Shown here in pieces: positions 1 through 7,052 of a DNA stretch of 17,514 bases (the first letter of the stretch is position 1; every line of letters starts with the position of its first letter). Both the position numbers and the translations under genes were made by a program. The notes under the pieces are model-generated. The model worked only from the letters and a program-made list of their open reading frames with translations, had not been told where the DNA came from and searched no databases. The stretch is from contig CAJWER010000035.1 in assembly GCA_913030785.1 (NCBI GenBank), positions 1 through 17,514 of the forward strand, written 5' to 3'. Source of the stretch: an uncultured Chloroflexota bacterium. Its GTDB lineage: Bacteria > Chloroflexota > Dehalococcoidia > Lucifugimonadales > CAJWER01.

Positions 1-165
1 GAATCCAATGACATCCTCACCTACGTTCGAAGAACCCTGGCCATCGATGGATCCTTCATAGGTGGCTCCTTCTCAGCCAGGGACGGCTGCGATTTCATGG
101 CCTGCGGCGGGAGCATCGAGTCCTGGACCGATGTCTCCGCCACGCACACGATCCACACCACATCC
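1..165. other. Left edge: no supportable gene
   Basis: This stretch lies beyond the stop of the DUF362 gene. A plus-strand frame is open from base 1 to a TAG at 322-324, and a minus-strand frame is open from about 190 down to a TAG near 18. Neither translation resembles a family I recognise. The plus frame also runs antisense through the well-supported DUF362 gene, so it is most likely a shadow. Confidence 0.4.
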
Positions 166-945
166 TCAGGCGAGTGCTGGCAGAGCGGCGACCTGGTCGG
201 CCCCTGCGATGATTACGTTCTTGGCGTGCCATCGCATGGCCCGCGGGCCTGGTCCATCGCCGGCAAACGTGCCGTCCGTCACCGCGAACACACCTGGGTG
301 GATCTCGCGCTGGATGGCCAGTAGGTCGACCAGGGTCTCGTGGATGACGGAGTGAGTCCAGTGGCGCTTACGATTGAGCAGGCCACCGAACGCGTTCTTC
401 ATCGCTCCCGTCATGGTCGTAAATACGTGGGTCTTGACCGTGGGCATGTGGACGATGTTCTTGCCGATGAACATCTCCGGAATCTGGATGCCCTCCGGGT
501 AGATGTCGTCCAGCACGAGCATTTTGGCCTTCGGCTTGTACTCGATCCATTCCACGGGCGGGTAGTCAAGGTAGACACTCTGGAGGCCGTACTTGTCCTC
601 AACGACGGTGTGTTTGTTGTTGACGGCGCCTTCATGTGGGTCGACCACGACGGTGCCGTTGTGGGTGGATATCAGATCACCATAACCGTCGGCTTTGAGC
701 GTCTTAATGACGCCCTCAAGTTGCCAGGGTGTCGTGGAGCACGCCGGGTAGTAGTGTTGCCACGAGATGTTGATTTTTAGGAGAGTCGCAGTGTCCAGGG
801 ACAGTGTCTGGGTGTAGTCGGCCAATCGCATCGCACGTGCGATGTCGTCCAGAACGGTCTCCGGGGTCGTATAGACCACGGCGACCTTTGGGGCCGTGGG
901 GGCTGAGGTCCGCTCTGAGGCGTCTGTCTCGGTCTTAACGGCCAA
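166..945 (-). CDS. DUF362 domain protein, C-terminally truncated
   Basis: 259-residue member of the DUF362 family; the biochemical role of such proteins is not established. Family landmarks, in order: LLKINISW (56-62), PACSTTPWQLEGVIKTL (67-83), MPTVKTH (167-173), TGAMKNAFGGLL (179-190), DGTFAGDGPGPR (224-235) and AGADQVA (247-253). The start is TTG, chosen because AGAAGGAGAG lies just upstream on the minus strand and no ATG fits. From memory the family continues after ADQVA with a segment like 'DAVAAKMMGF' and about 100 more residues. Here six unrelated residues (ALPALA) and a TGA follow, and none of the three frames downstream restores the family sequence. The gene is therefore probably truncated by a rearrangement, an assembly join or decay. 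It begins 109 bp after dnaG on the same strand, but its function does not match, so read-through is possible and co-function unlikely. The family call is firm; the integrity of the gene is doubtful. Confidence 0.8.
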   Translation of the reverse strand: MAVKTETDASERTSAPTAPKVAVVYTTPETVLDDIARAMRLADYTQTLSLDTATLLKINISWQHYYPACSTTPWQLEGVIKTLKADGYGDLISTHNGTVVVDPHEGAVNNKHTVVEDKYGLQSVYLDYPPVEWIEYKPKAKMLVLDDIYPEGIQIPEMFIGKNIVHMPTVKTHVFTTMTGAMKNAFGGLLNRKRHWTHSVIHETLVDLLAIQREIHPGVFAVTDGTFAGDGPGPRAMRWHAKNVIIAGADQVAALPALA

Positions 946-1054
946 TGTCTCTCCTTCTATGACGAGGGTAAACGGAAAGCTAGATAAATTTTAATGGGTT
1001 GGTCTTAATCCCGGCGCCAATTTAACCCAGCCACGCTCAGGCAGCACCATCCCC

Positions 1055-2866
1055 TCATAACTCAGCGCGCGCAGCGCCCGTCTCTTGTGTCCTGATCTGC
1101 GAATTCGTGTCCACGATGGCTCCCTCCAACTCGGGAGAGGGTGGTGACGTCGAGTCATCGGACACCAACAGGCTTTGCTGAAACTCTTTGAAGTAACGTT
1201 GCGCAAGGCGACCGAGGGACTGGGTCAGGGCGTCTTCCGCAGGCCACGGCTCAGTGGGTGAAAGCTGAGTTGCCAGGAGGCGGTCTAGATGGTCGTGCAG
1301 TCCTTCGTCGAGCTTGATCCGAACCTCTTCAATTGTTGAGCACGCCTGCCAGCAGTCAAACACCTCTCGATTTTCCGTTCCGTGGAAATATTCGCGTTTG
1401 GCGGCTGCTGCGATCCCCGCGAGATCGAATCGAGCGAGTAGCAGCGCGAGAACGTACTCCTCGACGAGGTCGCGCCTCACGTCCGTGAGAAGGGCCGGGT
1501 TCGCGGGCCGTGCCTGAATTCGGCGTGCCGCAGCCCCTGACGGCTTGTGTTGGGTTCGAGGCCTTGATATGGAGGCCTCCAGCGCTTCCCGGCTGACCCC
1601 TAGGACCGAGGCCAGCTTGGCGAAATGCCTCTCCTGTTCGGTCGGGTCCAGCGTGGCCGGGATGAGCGGGCTGATCGCGTCCAGGGCCTGAGCTCTGCCA
1701 CGGGCGTCAGTGAGGTCGTAGCGAGTAGGGATGCTGTCGATCAGGAAGTCCAGCACCGGCACCGCATCACGGATAAGGGACTTCCAGGCTTCGGGATCCT
1801 TCCGGACCAGGTCGTCTGGGTCGACCCCCGCCGGGAGGGGTGCGATGAACAGGTCCACGTGCTTGTCCTGGGCGTACAGTGGGCCGACGGCGGCACTTCC
1901 GACTGTTGCACGCTCGAAGACCTGCCAGGACGACTCTAGGCTGCGGTGTGTGGCTTCCTGGCCCGCCGGGTCGGCATCGAGGGCCATGACGACCCTTTTC
2001 GCGATCTGTCTGAGAGTAGAGACCTGCTGCTCTGTGAGCGCTGTGCCCATGGATGCGACTGCGTTGGCGTCGCCGTGCTGATGAGCGGCGATCGCGTCCA
2101 TGTAGCCCTCCACGATAACGGCTGTGCCATCGTCGCGAATCGTGGCCGCCGCTTTGTGGAGGCCGTAGAGCATCGAGCGCTTGTTGAAGACGCGGGTGCC
2201 CGGCGTATTGATGTACTTGGGGTCGGAGCCGTCCATGGTCCGGGCACCGAAGCCTGCGACTCGGCCACGCCTGTCGTGAATCGGAAACATCAGCCGTCCC
2301 CAGAAGAAGTCGGCGATGCTCTCGTCGTCTCTACGCCGTAGCAATCCGGCCTGAATGGCATGGTCGATGTGGTGGTCCAGGGACGATAGGTGTGCACTAA
2401 GGGTGTTGCGCCCTTTTGGGCTCAGGCCGATCTGAAACGATTCCGCGGTGGCCGCGTCGATCCCTCGCTCCTTCAGGTATTCCCTGGCCGCCGCACCCTC
2501 AGCGGATGCGAGCACGTCTTGGTAGTACTTGGCCGCGTCCTGGTTGACGCGGAGCAGGATGTCTGTCCGCTCGTGCTGTCCGCGCTCCTTCAGGGTTACG
2601 CCAGTCCGGTCGGCTAGGAGCCTCATGGCTTCGCTGAAGTCCATGTTCTCTTTGCGCATTACGAAGGAAAATGCGTCACCGCCGGTCCCGCATGCGCCAA
2701 AACAGTACCAGCTCTGGCGCTCGGTATTAACGACAAACGAGGGTGTTTTCTCGGTGTGAAAAGGGCACGCGGCCTTGAAGTTGCGGCCAGTTTTTTTCAG
2801 GGTGACGTAGCTGGAAACGACGTCGACGATGTCGAGTCGTGCCTTTATGTCATCGACTGCGGTCAT
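1055..2866 (-). CDS. dnaG: DNA primase DnaG
   Basis: Makes RNA primers at the replication fork; partner of the replicative helicase. It is 603 residues from the chosen ATG, the usual length. The N-terminal CHC2 zinc-binding domain shows CPFH (Cys34, His37) and CFGAC (Cys55, Cys59; one residue more between the cysteines than the E. coli type). The TOPRIM catalytic core has VEGYMD (Glu253) and ALDADPAG (Asp297, Asp299), with SMGTALT between them. The rest is the helicase-interacting C-terminal region. A GTG 42 bp upstream (2908) is in frame, but the ATG gives the family-like start TAVDDIKARLDIVDVV. It has no clear Shine-Dalgarno; instead a TAATAT box sits exactly 7 nt before it, suggesting a leaderless mRNA. 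The gene lies downstream of dgt and two small genes on the same strand, separated by 272 bp with a repeat hairpin. The rpoD gene often found after dnaG is not next to it here. Confidence 0.96.
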   Translation of the reverse strand: MTAVDDIKARLDIVDVVSSYVTLKKTGRNFKAACPFHTEKTPSFVVNTERQSWYCFGACGTGGDAFSFVMRKENMDFSEAMRLLADRTGVTLKERGQHERTDILLRVNQDAAKYYQDVLASAEGAAAREYLKERGIDAATAESFQIGLSPKGRNTLSAHLSSLDHHIDHAIQAGLLRRRDDESIADFFWGRLMFPIHDRRGRVAGFGARTMDGSDPKYINTPGTRVFNKRSMLYGLHKAAATIRDDGTAVIVEGYMDAIAAHQHGDANAVASMGTALTEQQVSTLRQIAKRVVMALDADPAGQEATHRSLESSWQVFERATVGSAAVGPLYAQDKHVDLFIAPLPAGVDPDDLVRKDPEAWKSLIRDAVPVLDFLIDSIPTRYDLTDARGRAQALDAISPLIPATLDPTEQERHFAKLASVLGVSREALEASISRPRTQHKPSGAAARRIQARPANPALLTDVRRDLVEEYVLALLLARFDLAGIAAAAKREYFHGTENREVFDCWQACSTIEEVRIKLDEGLHDHLDRLLATQLSPTEPWPAEDALTQSLGRLAQRYFKEFQQSLLVSDDSTSPPSPELEGAIVDTNSQIRTQETGAARAEL

Positions 2867-2873
2867 ACTGTCG

Positions 2874-2879
2874 ATATTA
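2874..2879 (-). promoter_or_regulatory. -10-like box for leaderless dnaG
   Basis: On the minus strand TAATAT is followed by seven bases (CGACAGT) and then the dnaG ATG. Transcription normally starts about 7 nt past a -10 box, so the first transcribed base would be at or beside the A of the ATG. TGG stands directly before the box, close to an extended -10. No convincing -35 was found. This is inferred from geometry only. Confidence 0.4.
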
Positions 2880-2962
2880 CCAGTTTTTGATAAGGGCAGG
2901 GAGGTCACTAGGGGCAGGTTGTCTCCCCCGGCGGGATACGTCTATCCACCACAATAATGGGT

Positions 2963-2988
2963 CTTTCGACAAGCTCAGGATGAGCGGA
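2963..2988 (+). repeat. Dispersed palindromic repeat, copy A
   Basis: Core TTCGACAAGCTCAGGATGAG followed by CGG, plus orientation. It matches copy B (reverse orientation) in 23 of 25 bases and copy C closely. Elements with this core, which read as the peptide FDKLR.SG, are scattered through intergenic DNA of many bacteria and act like REP sequences. It lies between the 113-residue gene and dnaG. Confidence 0.8.
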
Positions 2989-3075
2989 GGATGGCAGCGA
3001 GTGCCCAGGCTCATGGTCTGAGACTATGTTTGATGGCCCGCAGCGTCTTCGCAAACAGTCAGTCAGTCCCTTCTC

Positions 3076-3100
3076 CCGCTCATCCTGAGCCTGTCGAAGG
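3076..3100 (-). repeat. Dispersed palindromic repeat, copy B
   Basis: The reverse complement reads CCTTCGACAGGCTCAGGATG then AGCGG, the mirror of copy A, 87 bp away. Together A and B can fold into a stem of about 25 bp with one wobble and one mismatch, in either strand. A dgt-to-dnaG read-through transcript would have to cross this stem. Confidence 0.8.
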
Positions 3101-3138
3101 ACGATTTTGGTTGGTCGCTTCGCTTGATCCCAGGTCCT

Positions 3139-3480
3139 TCAGCCCTTGTCCGCCTGTTTGTAGGCGTAGTGGGTCAGGCGGGTCATGGCTCGCTTCACAC
3201 TTCGGGTGTGCCACTCGATGTGATCGATTGCGGTACGAAGGTCTACCAGGTCGTTTCCCACCTCGTGCCAACTACCTCGCGACTTGACGAACCCTTCGAG
3301 GCGACGTGACATCTCCTTCTGCACGCCCCAGAGGTCGCCTAGGTCGGTACATAGCGTCGCCAGCTCAGAGTCCAGCTCTTCAGACAGCCCCATCTCCTTG
3401 AGCTTGATGACGACGGCGTGGGCCATGAGGGCTGTACGCCTCGCCTGTGCCAGGTCCGGCTGCCGGGCTTCTTCGGTCAT
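3139..3480 (-). CDS. Small helical protein of unknown function
   Basis: I do not recognise this 113-residue protein. It has no signal peptide or membrane segment and is predicted by eye to be almost entirely alpha-helical, with charged heptad-like stretches. Examples are KLKEMGLSEELDSELATLC and DLGDLWGVQKEMSRRLEGF, and it ends in a basic helix, RSVKRAMTRLTHYAYK. The ATG at 3480 is chosen because AGGAG sits 6 bases upstream. A GTG at 3498 in the same frame overlaps the stop of the upstream gene (GTGA) and would add six residues, but has no Shine-Dalgarno. It is third in the chain dgt / 87-residue gene / this gene / dnaG, which suggests co-transcription with nucleotide-pool and priming genes. 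An adaptor or regulatory role is possible but only inferred from position. Confidence 0.7.
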   Translation of the reverse strand: MTEEARQPDLAQARRTALMAHAVVIKLKEMGLSEELDSELATLCTDLGDLWGVQKEMSRRLEGFVKSRGSWHEVGNDLVDLRTAIDHIEWHTRSVKRAMTRLTHYAYKQADKG

Positions 3481-3494
3481 GGGTGGCTCCTGAC

Positions 3495-3758
3495 TCACTC
3501 GGATAGGGTCGCGTAATACTGGAGGAACTGTGTCCAGTCATCTCGGATCAGCTCCAGAGAGCTGCGCTGCGGGCCCTCGCTCATGCGGCTAATCTGCTCG
3601 AAGATACCCTTCCAGAGCTCATCCACCTCTTCCTTCCAGTGGGCGTACTCCAAGCCGTGGACATCCCTCTGCATCGCTTCGAGGTGTTCTTGCACGAGAT
3701 TCAGGCGGTTGCCTACGCTGCGGAATCGGATCCTATCGGACGTCGTCATTGTTGTCAT
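3495..3758 (-). CDS. Small helical protein of unknown function
   Basis: I do not recognise this 87-residue protein. It is soluble-looking and helical, rich in Glu, Gln, Leu and Trp: NRLNLVQEHLEAMQRDVHGL, then HWKEEVDELWKGIFEQISRM, then a short C-terminal helix ending WTQFLQYYATLSE. Its ATG overlaps the dgt stop in an ATGA arrangement (3755-3758) and lacks a clear Shine-Dalgarno, which points to translational coupling with dgt. Its own stop overlaps an alternative GTG start of the next small gene. Tight coupling on both sides makes it very likely a real gene and suggests that its dose matters relative to Dgt. No motif identifies a ligand or activity. Confidence 0.72.
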   Translation of the reverse strand: MTTMTTSDRIRFRSVGNRLNLVQEHLEAMQRDVHGLEYAHWKEEVDELWKGIFEQISRMSEGPQRSSLELIRDDWTQFLQYYATLSE

Positions 3759-4807
3759 GGTCTTGCCATTCTGAATACCGCCGCGATATCCGGCTGGATG
3801 TCCTCTGCAACGTGCATAGCGAAGTGATCCGTCATTCCGGCGATGTAGTCTACGACTGGCCTATCGGTGTTCCGATACCCCTCGAGGATCTGCTCCGGGT
3901 TCTCATGTAGGTGGCGATAAAGAAGCCCTACGATGTTGCGGGCGGCTTGCCCCTCCTCGCCGAGGTCGCTGGGAACGTACACCCGCTCGAACATGAAGTT
4001 CCTGAGCTCGTTGACTGCGTTCCGTATCTCAAGGCTCATCGTGATGGACGGCGCCGTGTCGGAGGTCTCGCCCGTGGCGGCCCATGAGCTCTCGACAATG
4101 TCCGAAACCATTGTGTGAATGCGGAGCGAGTGCCTGTTTCCCAGGGTCTTCATCGGCCCCTTCGGCAGGTCATCCTCTCGCAGCGCCCCGGCCCGAAAGG
4201 CGTCTTCCAGGTCGTGGTTCAGATAGGCTACGGCGTCTGATATGCGGCAGATCTGACCTTCGAGCAACAGCCCCTTGGGAACGGAGTCGCCGAGGACATC
4301 GCCCCGGGGCTTGGAGTGAGAGACGATGCCTTGCCTGACCTGACTGGTGAGGTTGAGTCCCTTGCCCTGCTTCTCCAGCTTTTCGACGGTTCTGAGGCTC
4401 TGCTCCGCATGGCGGAAGCCCTCCGGATCCAAATCGTCGAGGAGCTTTTCACCCACGTGACCGAAGGGGGTGTGTCCGAGGTCGTGGCCCAGGGCAATAG
4501 CCTCGGCGAGGTCCTCGTTCAGGTCGAGAGCGCGTGCGATCGTCCGCGCTATCTGCGCCACCTCCAGCGTGTGTGTTAGCCGAGTGACGTAGTGGTCGCT
4601 GGTGGGCGCGATAAACACCTGGGTCTTGTGTTTGAGGCGCCTGAACGATAGGGAGTGGATAATCCTGTCGCGGTCCCGCTGAAACTCGCCGCGCAGCGAG
4701 TCAGGCTCTTCCAGGCGCTCACGAACGGCGTCGCGCGATTTGGCCGCGTAGGGTGAAAGGGACTCCTCGCGTAGTTCAAGTCGGCGTCGGACCGGTGTCG
4801 AAAGCAA
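3755..4807 (-). CDS. dgt: dGTP triphosphohydrolase-like HD protein (Dgt)
   Basis: Cleaves deoxynucleoside triphosphates to nucleoside plus triphosphate in the characterised family; it may be broad-specificity here. The 350-residue protein fits the short dNTPase branch. The entry helix FQRDRDRIIHSLSFRRLKHKTQVF (42-65) is typical. The HD metal site is RLTHTLEVAQIARTI (His79), GHDLGHTPFGH (His108-Asp109) and RISDAVAYLNHDLED (Asp191). The start is TTG at 4807: no ATG lies before the conserved region, and the resulting N-terminus (RRLELREESLSPYAAKSRD) matches the family style. The Shine-Dalgarno is weak (AGGTCG). It is first in the operon-like chain leading to two small genes and dnaG, with an ATGA overlap to the next gene. 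The upstream 354-bp gap holds a dispersed repeat and no obvious promoter. Confidence 0.93.
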   Translation of the reverse strand: MLSTPVRRRLELREESLSPYAAKSRDAVRERLEEPDSLRGEFQRDRDRIIHSLSFRRLKHKTQVFIAPTSDHYVTRLTHTLEVAQIARTIARALDLNEDLAEAIALGHDLGHTPFGHVGEKLLDDLDPEGFRHAEQSLRTVEKLEKQGKGLNLTSQVRQGIVSHSKPRGDVLGDSVPKGLLLEGQICRISDAVAYLNHDLEDAFRAGALREDDLPKGPMKTLGNRHSLRIHTMVSDIVESSWAATGETSDTAPSITMSLEIRNAVNELRNFMFERVYVPSDLGEEGQAARNIVGLLYRHLHENPEQILEGYRNTDRPVVDYIAGMTDHFAMHVAEDIQPDIAAVFRMARP

Positions 4808-5161
4808 TTCTGGGCGACCTGTGCTGAAATTAGTGGTAGGGCGTTTCGGCCTCGTCGGCAGCTAGGCCGCCTATGATGCCAGGATCTCGCCACTCCGCTC
4901 GCCCTGAGCTTGTCGAAAGGCCGATTTCGTGAGGTTCGACAGGTCCACTCTGGGCGGATTGGATCGGCCCCCATGATAGCATGACAGGTGCCAAAATGCC
5001 GCAGTTCCGCGCGCGCTGGATCGGCCGATTTGAGAGCGGTAGTGGCCAAGCGAATTTACCGTGCAGCCTGCCAGGAATGACGATCCGATGGAACCAGACC
5101 GCCTCCAGCATCGTCTATACATGTGAGAGTACTAACGATACCTATGGGAGAACCAAACGGA
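4808..5161. other. 354-bp divergent intergenic region
   Basis: Lies between the starts of dgt (minus) and the repeat-module lipoprotein (plus), so promoters for both should be here. I find no convincing -35/-10 pair for either. It contains the third dispersed repeat (4894-4920) with a partial mirror at 4935-4943. It also has two copies of GGATCGGCC (4961-4969 and 5018-5026) and two of GGCCGATTT (4919-4927 and 5023-5031). TATACA at 5116-5121 is a possible -10 box for the lipoprotein gene. Short frames here look like shadows of the repeat. Confidence 0.5.
4894..4920 (-). repeat. Dispersed palindromic repeat, copy C
   Basis: The reverse complement carries CCTTTCGACAAGCTCAGGGC then GAGCGGAG, the same core as copies A and B with a GC instead of AT change in the middle. 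A short mirror TTCGACAGG follows at 4935-4943, so TGTCGAA / TTCGACA can form a 7-bp stem around a 17-base loop. This copy also looks like half of an inverted pair, with a decayed partner. Confidence 0.75.
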
Positions 5162-6985
5162 ATGAAAATCAGCAGAGTGGTGGCGCTGACGCTGTTGTCG
5201 GTGGTCGCCGCGGCGTTTATTGCGTGTTCGATTCCGGCAGCGAGCCCCGGTGACGAGACTCCGGTGGCGGGAGATGCACCGGAGTTGGTGGAGGTCACCG
5301 CCCCCATCGAATCGATCGTGGTCAACATTGCCGAATCGTTTCCCCCGCAGTACTTCCTGGTTATCCAGGCAGGGCTGTCCAACGGGTGCATCAAGCAGGG
5401 CAACTACGATTGGAAACTTGAGGACAACACGGTAACCGTCGACGTGACGGTCCTGGCGCCCGCGGCGGGAAGCCTGATCGCATGCACCGACGACTATCGC
5501 ATAGTGGAGAAGACGATCGTGCTGGGTAGCGATTTCGAGCCGGGCACGACGTACACGGTCAACGTCAACGACGAGACCACGTCATTTACTACCGAAAACA
5601 ACTTGGCACAGAAACCGGTGCTTGTGGAGGCCCCTGCGCCCATCCACGGCTTGACGATCAACGTCGCCGAGTCGTTCCCTCCCCAGTACATGCTACTGGT
5701 CGAATCCGGCCTGCCCAATGGCTGTTCCACGTTCGGCACGTACGACGTCAAAAGCGACGGAGACACCGTCAGTGTGTCGGTCACCAATTATGTCCCGGCA
5801 GACCAGAACACCCCATGTGGCATGTCGTATGGCACGGTCGAGACGACTGTGGACCTCGGGAGCGACTTCGAGCCTGGTATTGAGTACACGGTGTTGGTGA
5901 ACGACAAGAGCACCACCTTTACTGCCCAGGGCGAGGCTGTCCAGAAGGTCGAACAGGACGCGCCCGTGGAGAGTGTCGGGATCGAATACGCGCCGGACGG
6001 CGCGTCGCGGTTGGTGCTGATGACAGGCCTGCCAAGCGGTTGCCACGAGCTCGGTGAGCCGCTGGTCCTTCGAGCCGATGACACGATCATAGTCGAGGTG
6101 CAGAACCTGGTAGAGGTAGGCGCGATCTGCACGGACGACTATCGCGTTGTCGAGTCGAGGCTTCCGATACCGGGCGATGTGGAGGCCTGCGCTACATACG
6201 ACATCAACGTAAATGGCGTAGTGCATACTGCCCAGGCCATCGGCCCGAGTCTTCGTTGCAGCGCACCAGACCCGGTCGATATGCCGTCTGGAGATGACGA
6301 AATGAAGACGGTGGAGGTAGACGCTCCCATCGACGGGGCCGTCATCAACGTCGCCGAGTCGTTCCCTCTCCAGTACTTCGTGGCGGTCACATCCGGGCTG
6401 CCCAGCAGCTGCGCCAAATTCGGCGGCTACTCAGTGGATCGCGATGGCACGACGATCAGGGTGACGGTGACGAATCTGATGCCCGCCGATAAAGAGATTG
6501 CATGCACGGCCATCTATGAAATCGTCGAGACGAGCATACCCCTCGGCAGCGCGTTCAACCCCAACACCACCTACACGGTGATTGTCAACGACGATGCTAA
6601 AGCCAGCTTCACAACCGATGGCTCGGCACCCGGTGAAGAGAGCAAAGGCATCGAGGTCAAGATAGACATGGGCGACACCGTAGACGCTGGATCCGAGGAG
6701 TTGAGGATAGGGTTCCTCGATGTGACGGAAGACTCGCGATGTCCGGCCAACGTGATTTGCGTAAGGGCGGGCCGGGCCAACATCCTACTAGGTATCGTAG
6801 CAGGCGATTCGATGCCCGCGTTCCACGAAGTGGAATTCGGAGGCGGGGATGAAGGCGACGGCAAGATGGCCGCAGGCGGGTACTCCATCGAGGTCGTCGC
6901 GCTTGACCCGTATCCGGGCACGGTGACCCTGGCCGAGGGCGAGAGGCCCGCCTACGTCCTGACAGTCCAGGTAACCAAAGACTAA
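5162..6985 (+). CDS. Lipoprotein with four tandem two-cysteine modules
   Basis: 607-residue predicted exported lipoprotein. The signal peptide MKISRVVALTLLSVVAAAFIAC has its lipobox cysteine at 22. Four tandem modules follow at about 45-146, 155-256, 264-360 and 385-487. Modules 1, 2 and 4 share a pattern of 'NVAESFPPQY', then 'SGLP..C', then 'V.VTN..PA', then 'C...Y..VE..I.LGS.FEP...YTV.VND'. One cysteine pair recurs per module: 76/108, 188/219, 294/323 and 417/448. Module 3 is divergent: it lacks the NVAESFPPQY segment and has extra cysteines at 343 and 366. The C-terminal domain (about 496-607) has FLDVTEDSRCPANVICVRAG, a motif I recall from other bacterial lipoproteins. The ATG at 5162 is chosen over upstream GTG/ATG codons because it gives a clean signal peptide and has GGGAGA upstream. 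The beta-rich, acidic modules suggest an extracytoplasmic binding or adhesion role; function is unknown. Confidence 0.88.
   Translation: MKISRVVALTLLSVVAAAFIACSIPAASPGDETPVAGDAPELVEVTAPIESIVVNIAESFPPQYFLVIQAGLSNGCIKQGNYDWKLEDNTVTVDVTVLAPAAGSLIACTDDYRIVEKTIVLGSDFEPGTTYTVNVNDETTSFTTENNLAQKPVLVEAPAPIHGLTINVAESFPPQYMLLVESGLPNGCSTFGTYDVKSDGDTVSVSVTNYVPADQNTPCGMSYGTVETTVDLGSDFEPGIEYTVLVNDKSTTFTAQGEAVQKVEQDAPVESVGIEYAPDGASRLVLMTGLPSGCHELGEPLVLRADDTIIVEVQNLVEVGAICTDDYRVVESRLPIPGDVEACATYDINVNGVVHTAQAIGPSLRCSAPDPVDMPSGDDEMKTVEVDAPIDGAVINVAESFPLQYFVAVTSGLPSSCAKFGGYSVDRDGTTIRVTVTNLMPADKEIACTAIYEIVETSIPLGSAFNPNTTYTVIVNDDAKASFTTDGSAPGEESKGIEVKIDMGDTVDAGSEELRIGFLDVTEDSRCPANVICVRAGRANILLGIVAGDSMPAFHEVEFGGGDEGDGKMAAGGYSIEVVALDPYPGTVTLAEGERPAYVLTVQVTKD
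5294..6622 (+). repeat. Four tandem protein-coding modules
   Basis: Coding repeats inside the lipoprotein gene, at about 5294-5599, 5624-5929, 5951-6241 and 6314-6622. Copies 1, 2 and 4 align at protein level almost without gaps, while copy 3 is divergent. The nucleotide sequences are only partly similar, so the duplications are old rather than recent slippage. Confidence 0.8.
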
Positions 6986-7000
6986 TTTCCCACAACATAT

Positions 7001-7030
7001 GAGGGGAGTGCAGCGGGCCCCCCACCCCTC
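7001..7030. terminator. Candidate bidirectional terminator
   Basis: GAGGGG at 7001-7006 pairs with CCCCTC at 7025-7030, and a GGGCCC palindrome (7015-7020) lies inside the loop. It sits in the 67-bp gap between the convergent lipoprotein gene and the RraA-like gene. The T-rich run that follows (TTCATCTTCCTCTCGTT) is interrupted, so intrinsic termination would be weak. Confidence 0.35.
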
Positions 7031-7052
7031 TTCATCTTCCTCTCGTTGTTAA

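Noticed and set aside
1..324. Plus-strand open frame entering from the left edge
   Set aside because: It runs antisense through the clearly homologous DUF362 gene and its translation has no recognisable family features.
340..780. 146-residue plus-strand frame
   Set aside because: It is antisense to the DUF362 gene, whose motifs fix the real frame.
2963..3100. Repeat pair as a CRISPR array or IS ends
   Set aside because: Only two copies in opposite orientation with 87 bp between, no regular spacers, no transposase frame and no target duplication seen.
2839..3287. Short frames containing FDKLRMSG or STGSG peptides
   Set aside because: They are translations of the dispersed repeat, a common source of false gene calls.
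5693..6226. 177-residue minus-strand frame
   Set aside because: Antisense to the lipoprotein modules, whose repetition proves the plus-strand frame.
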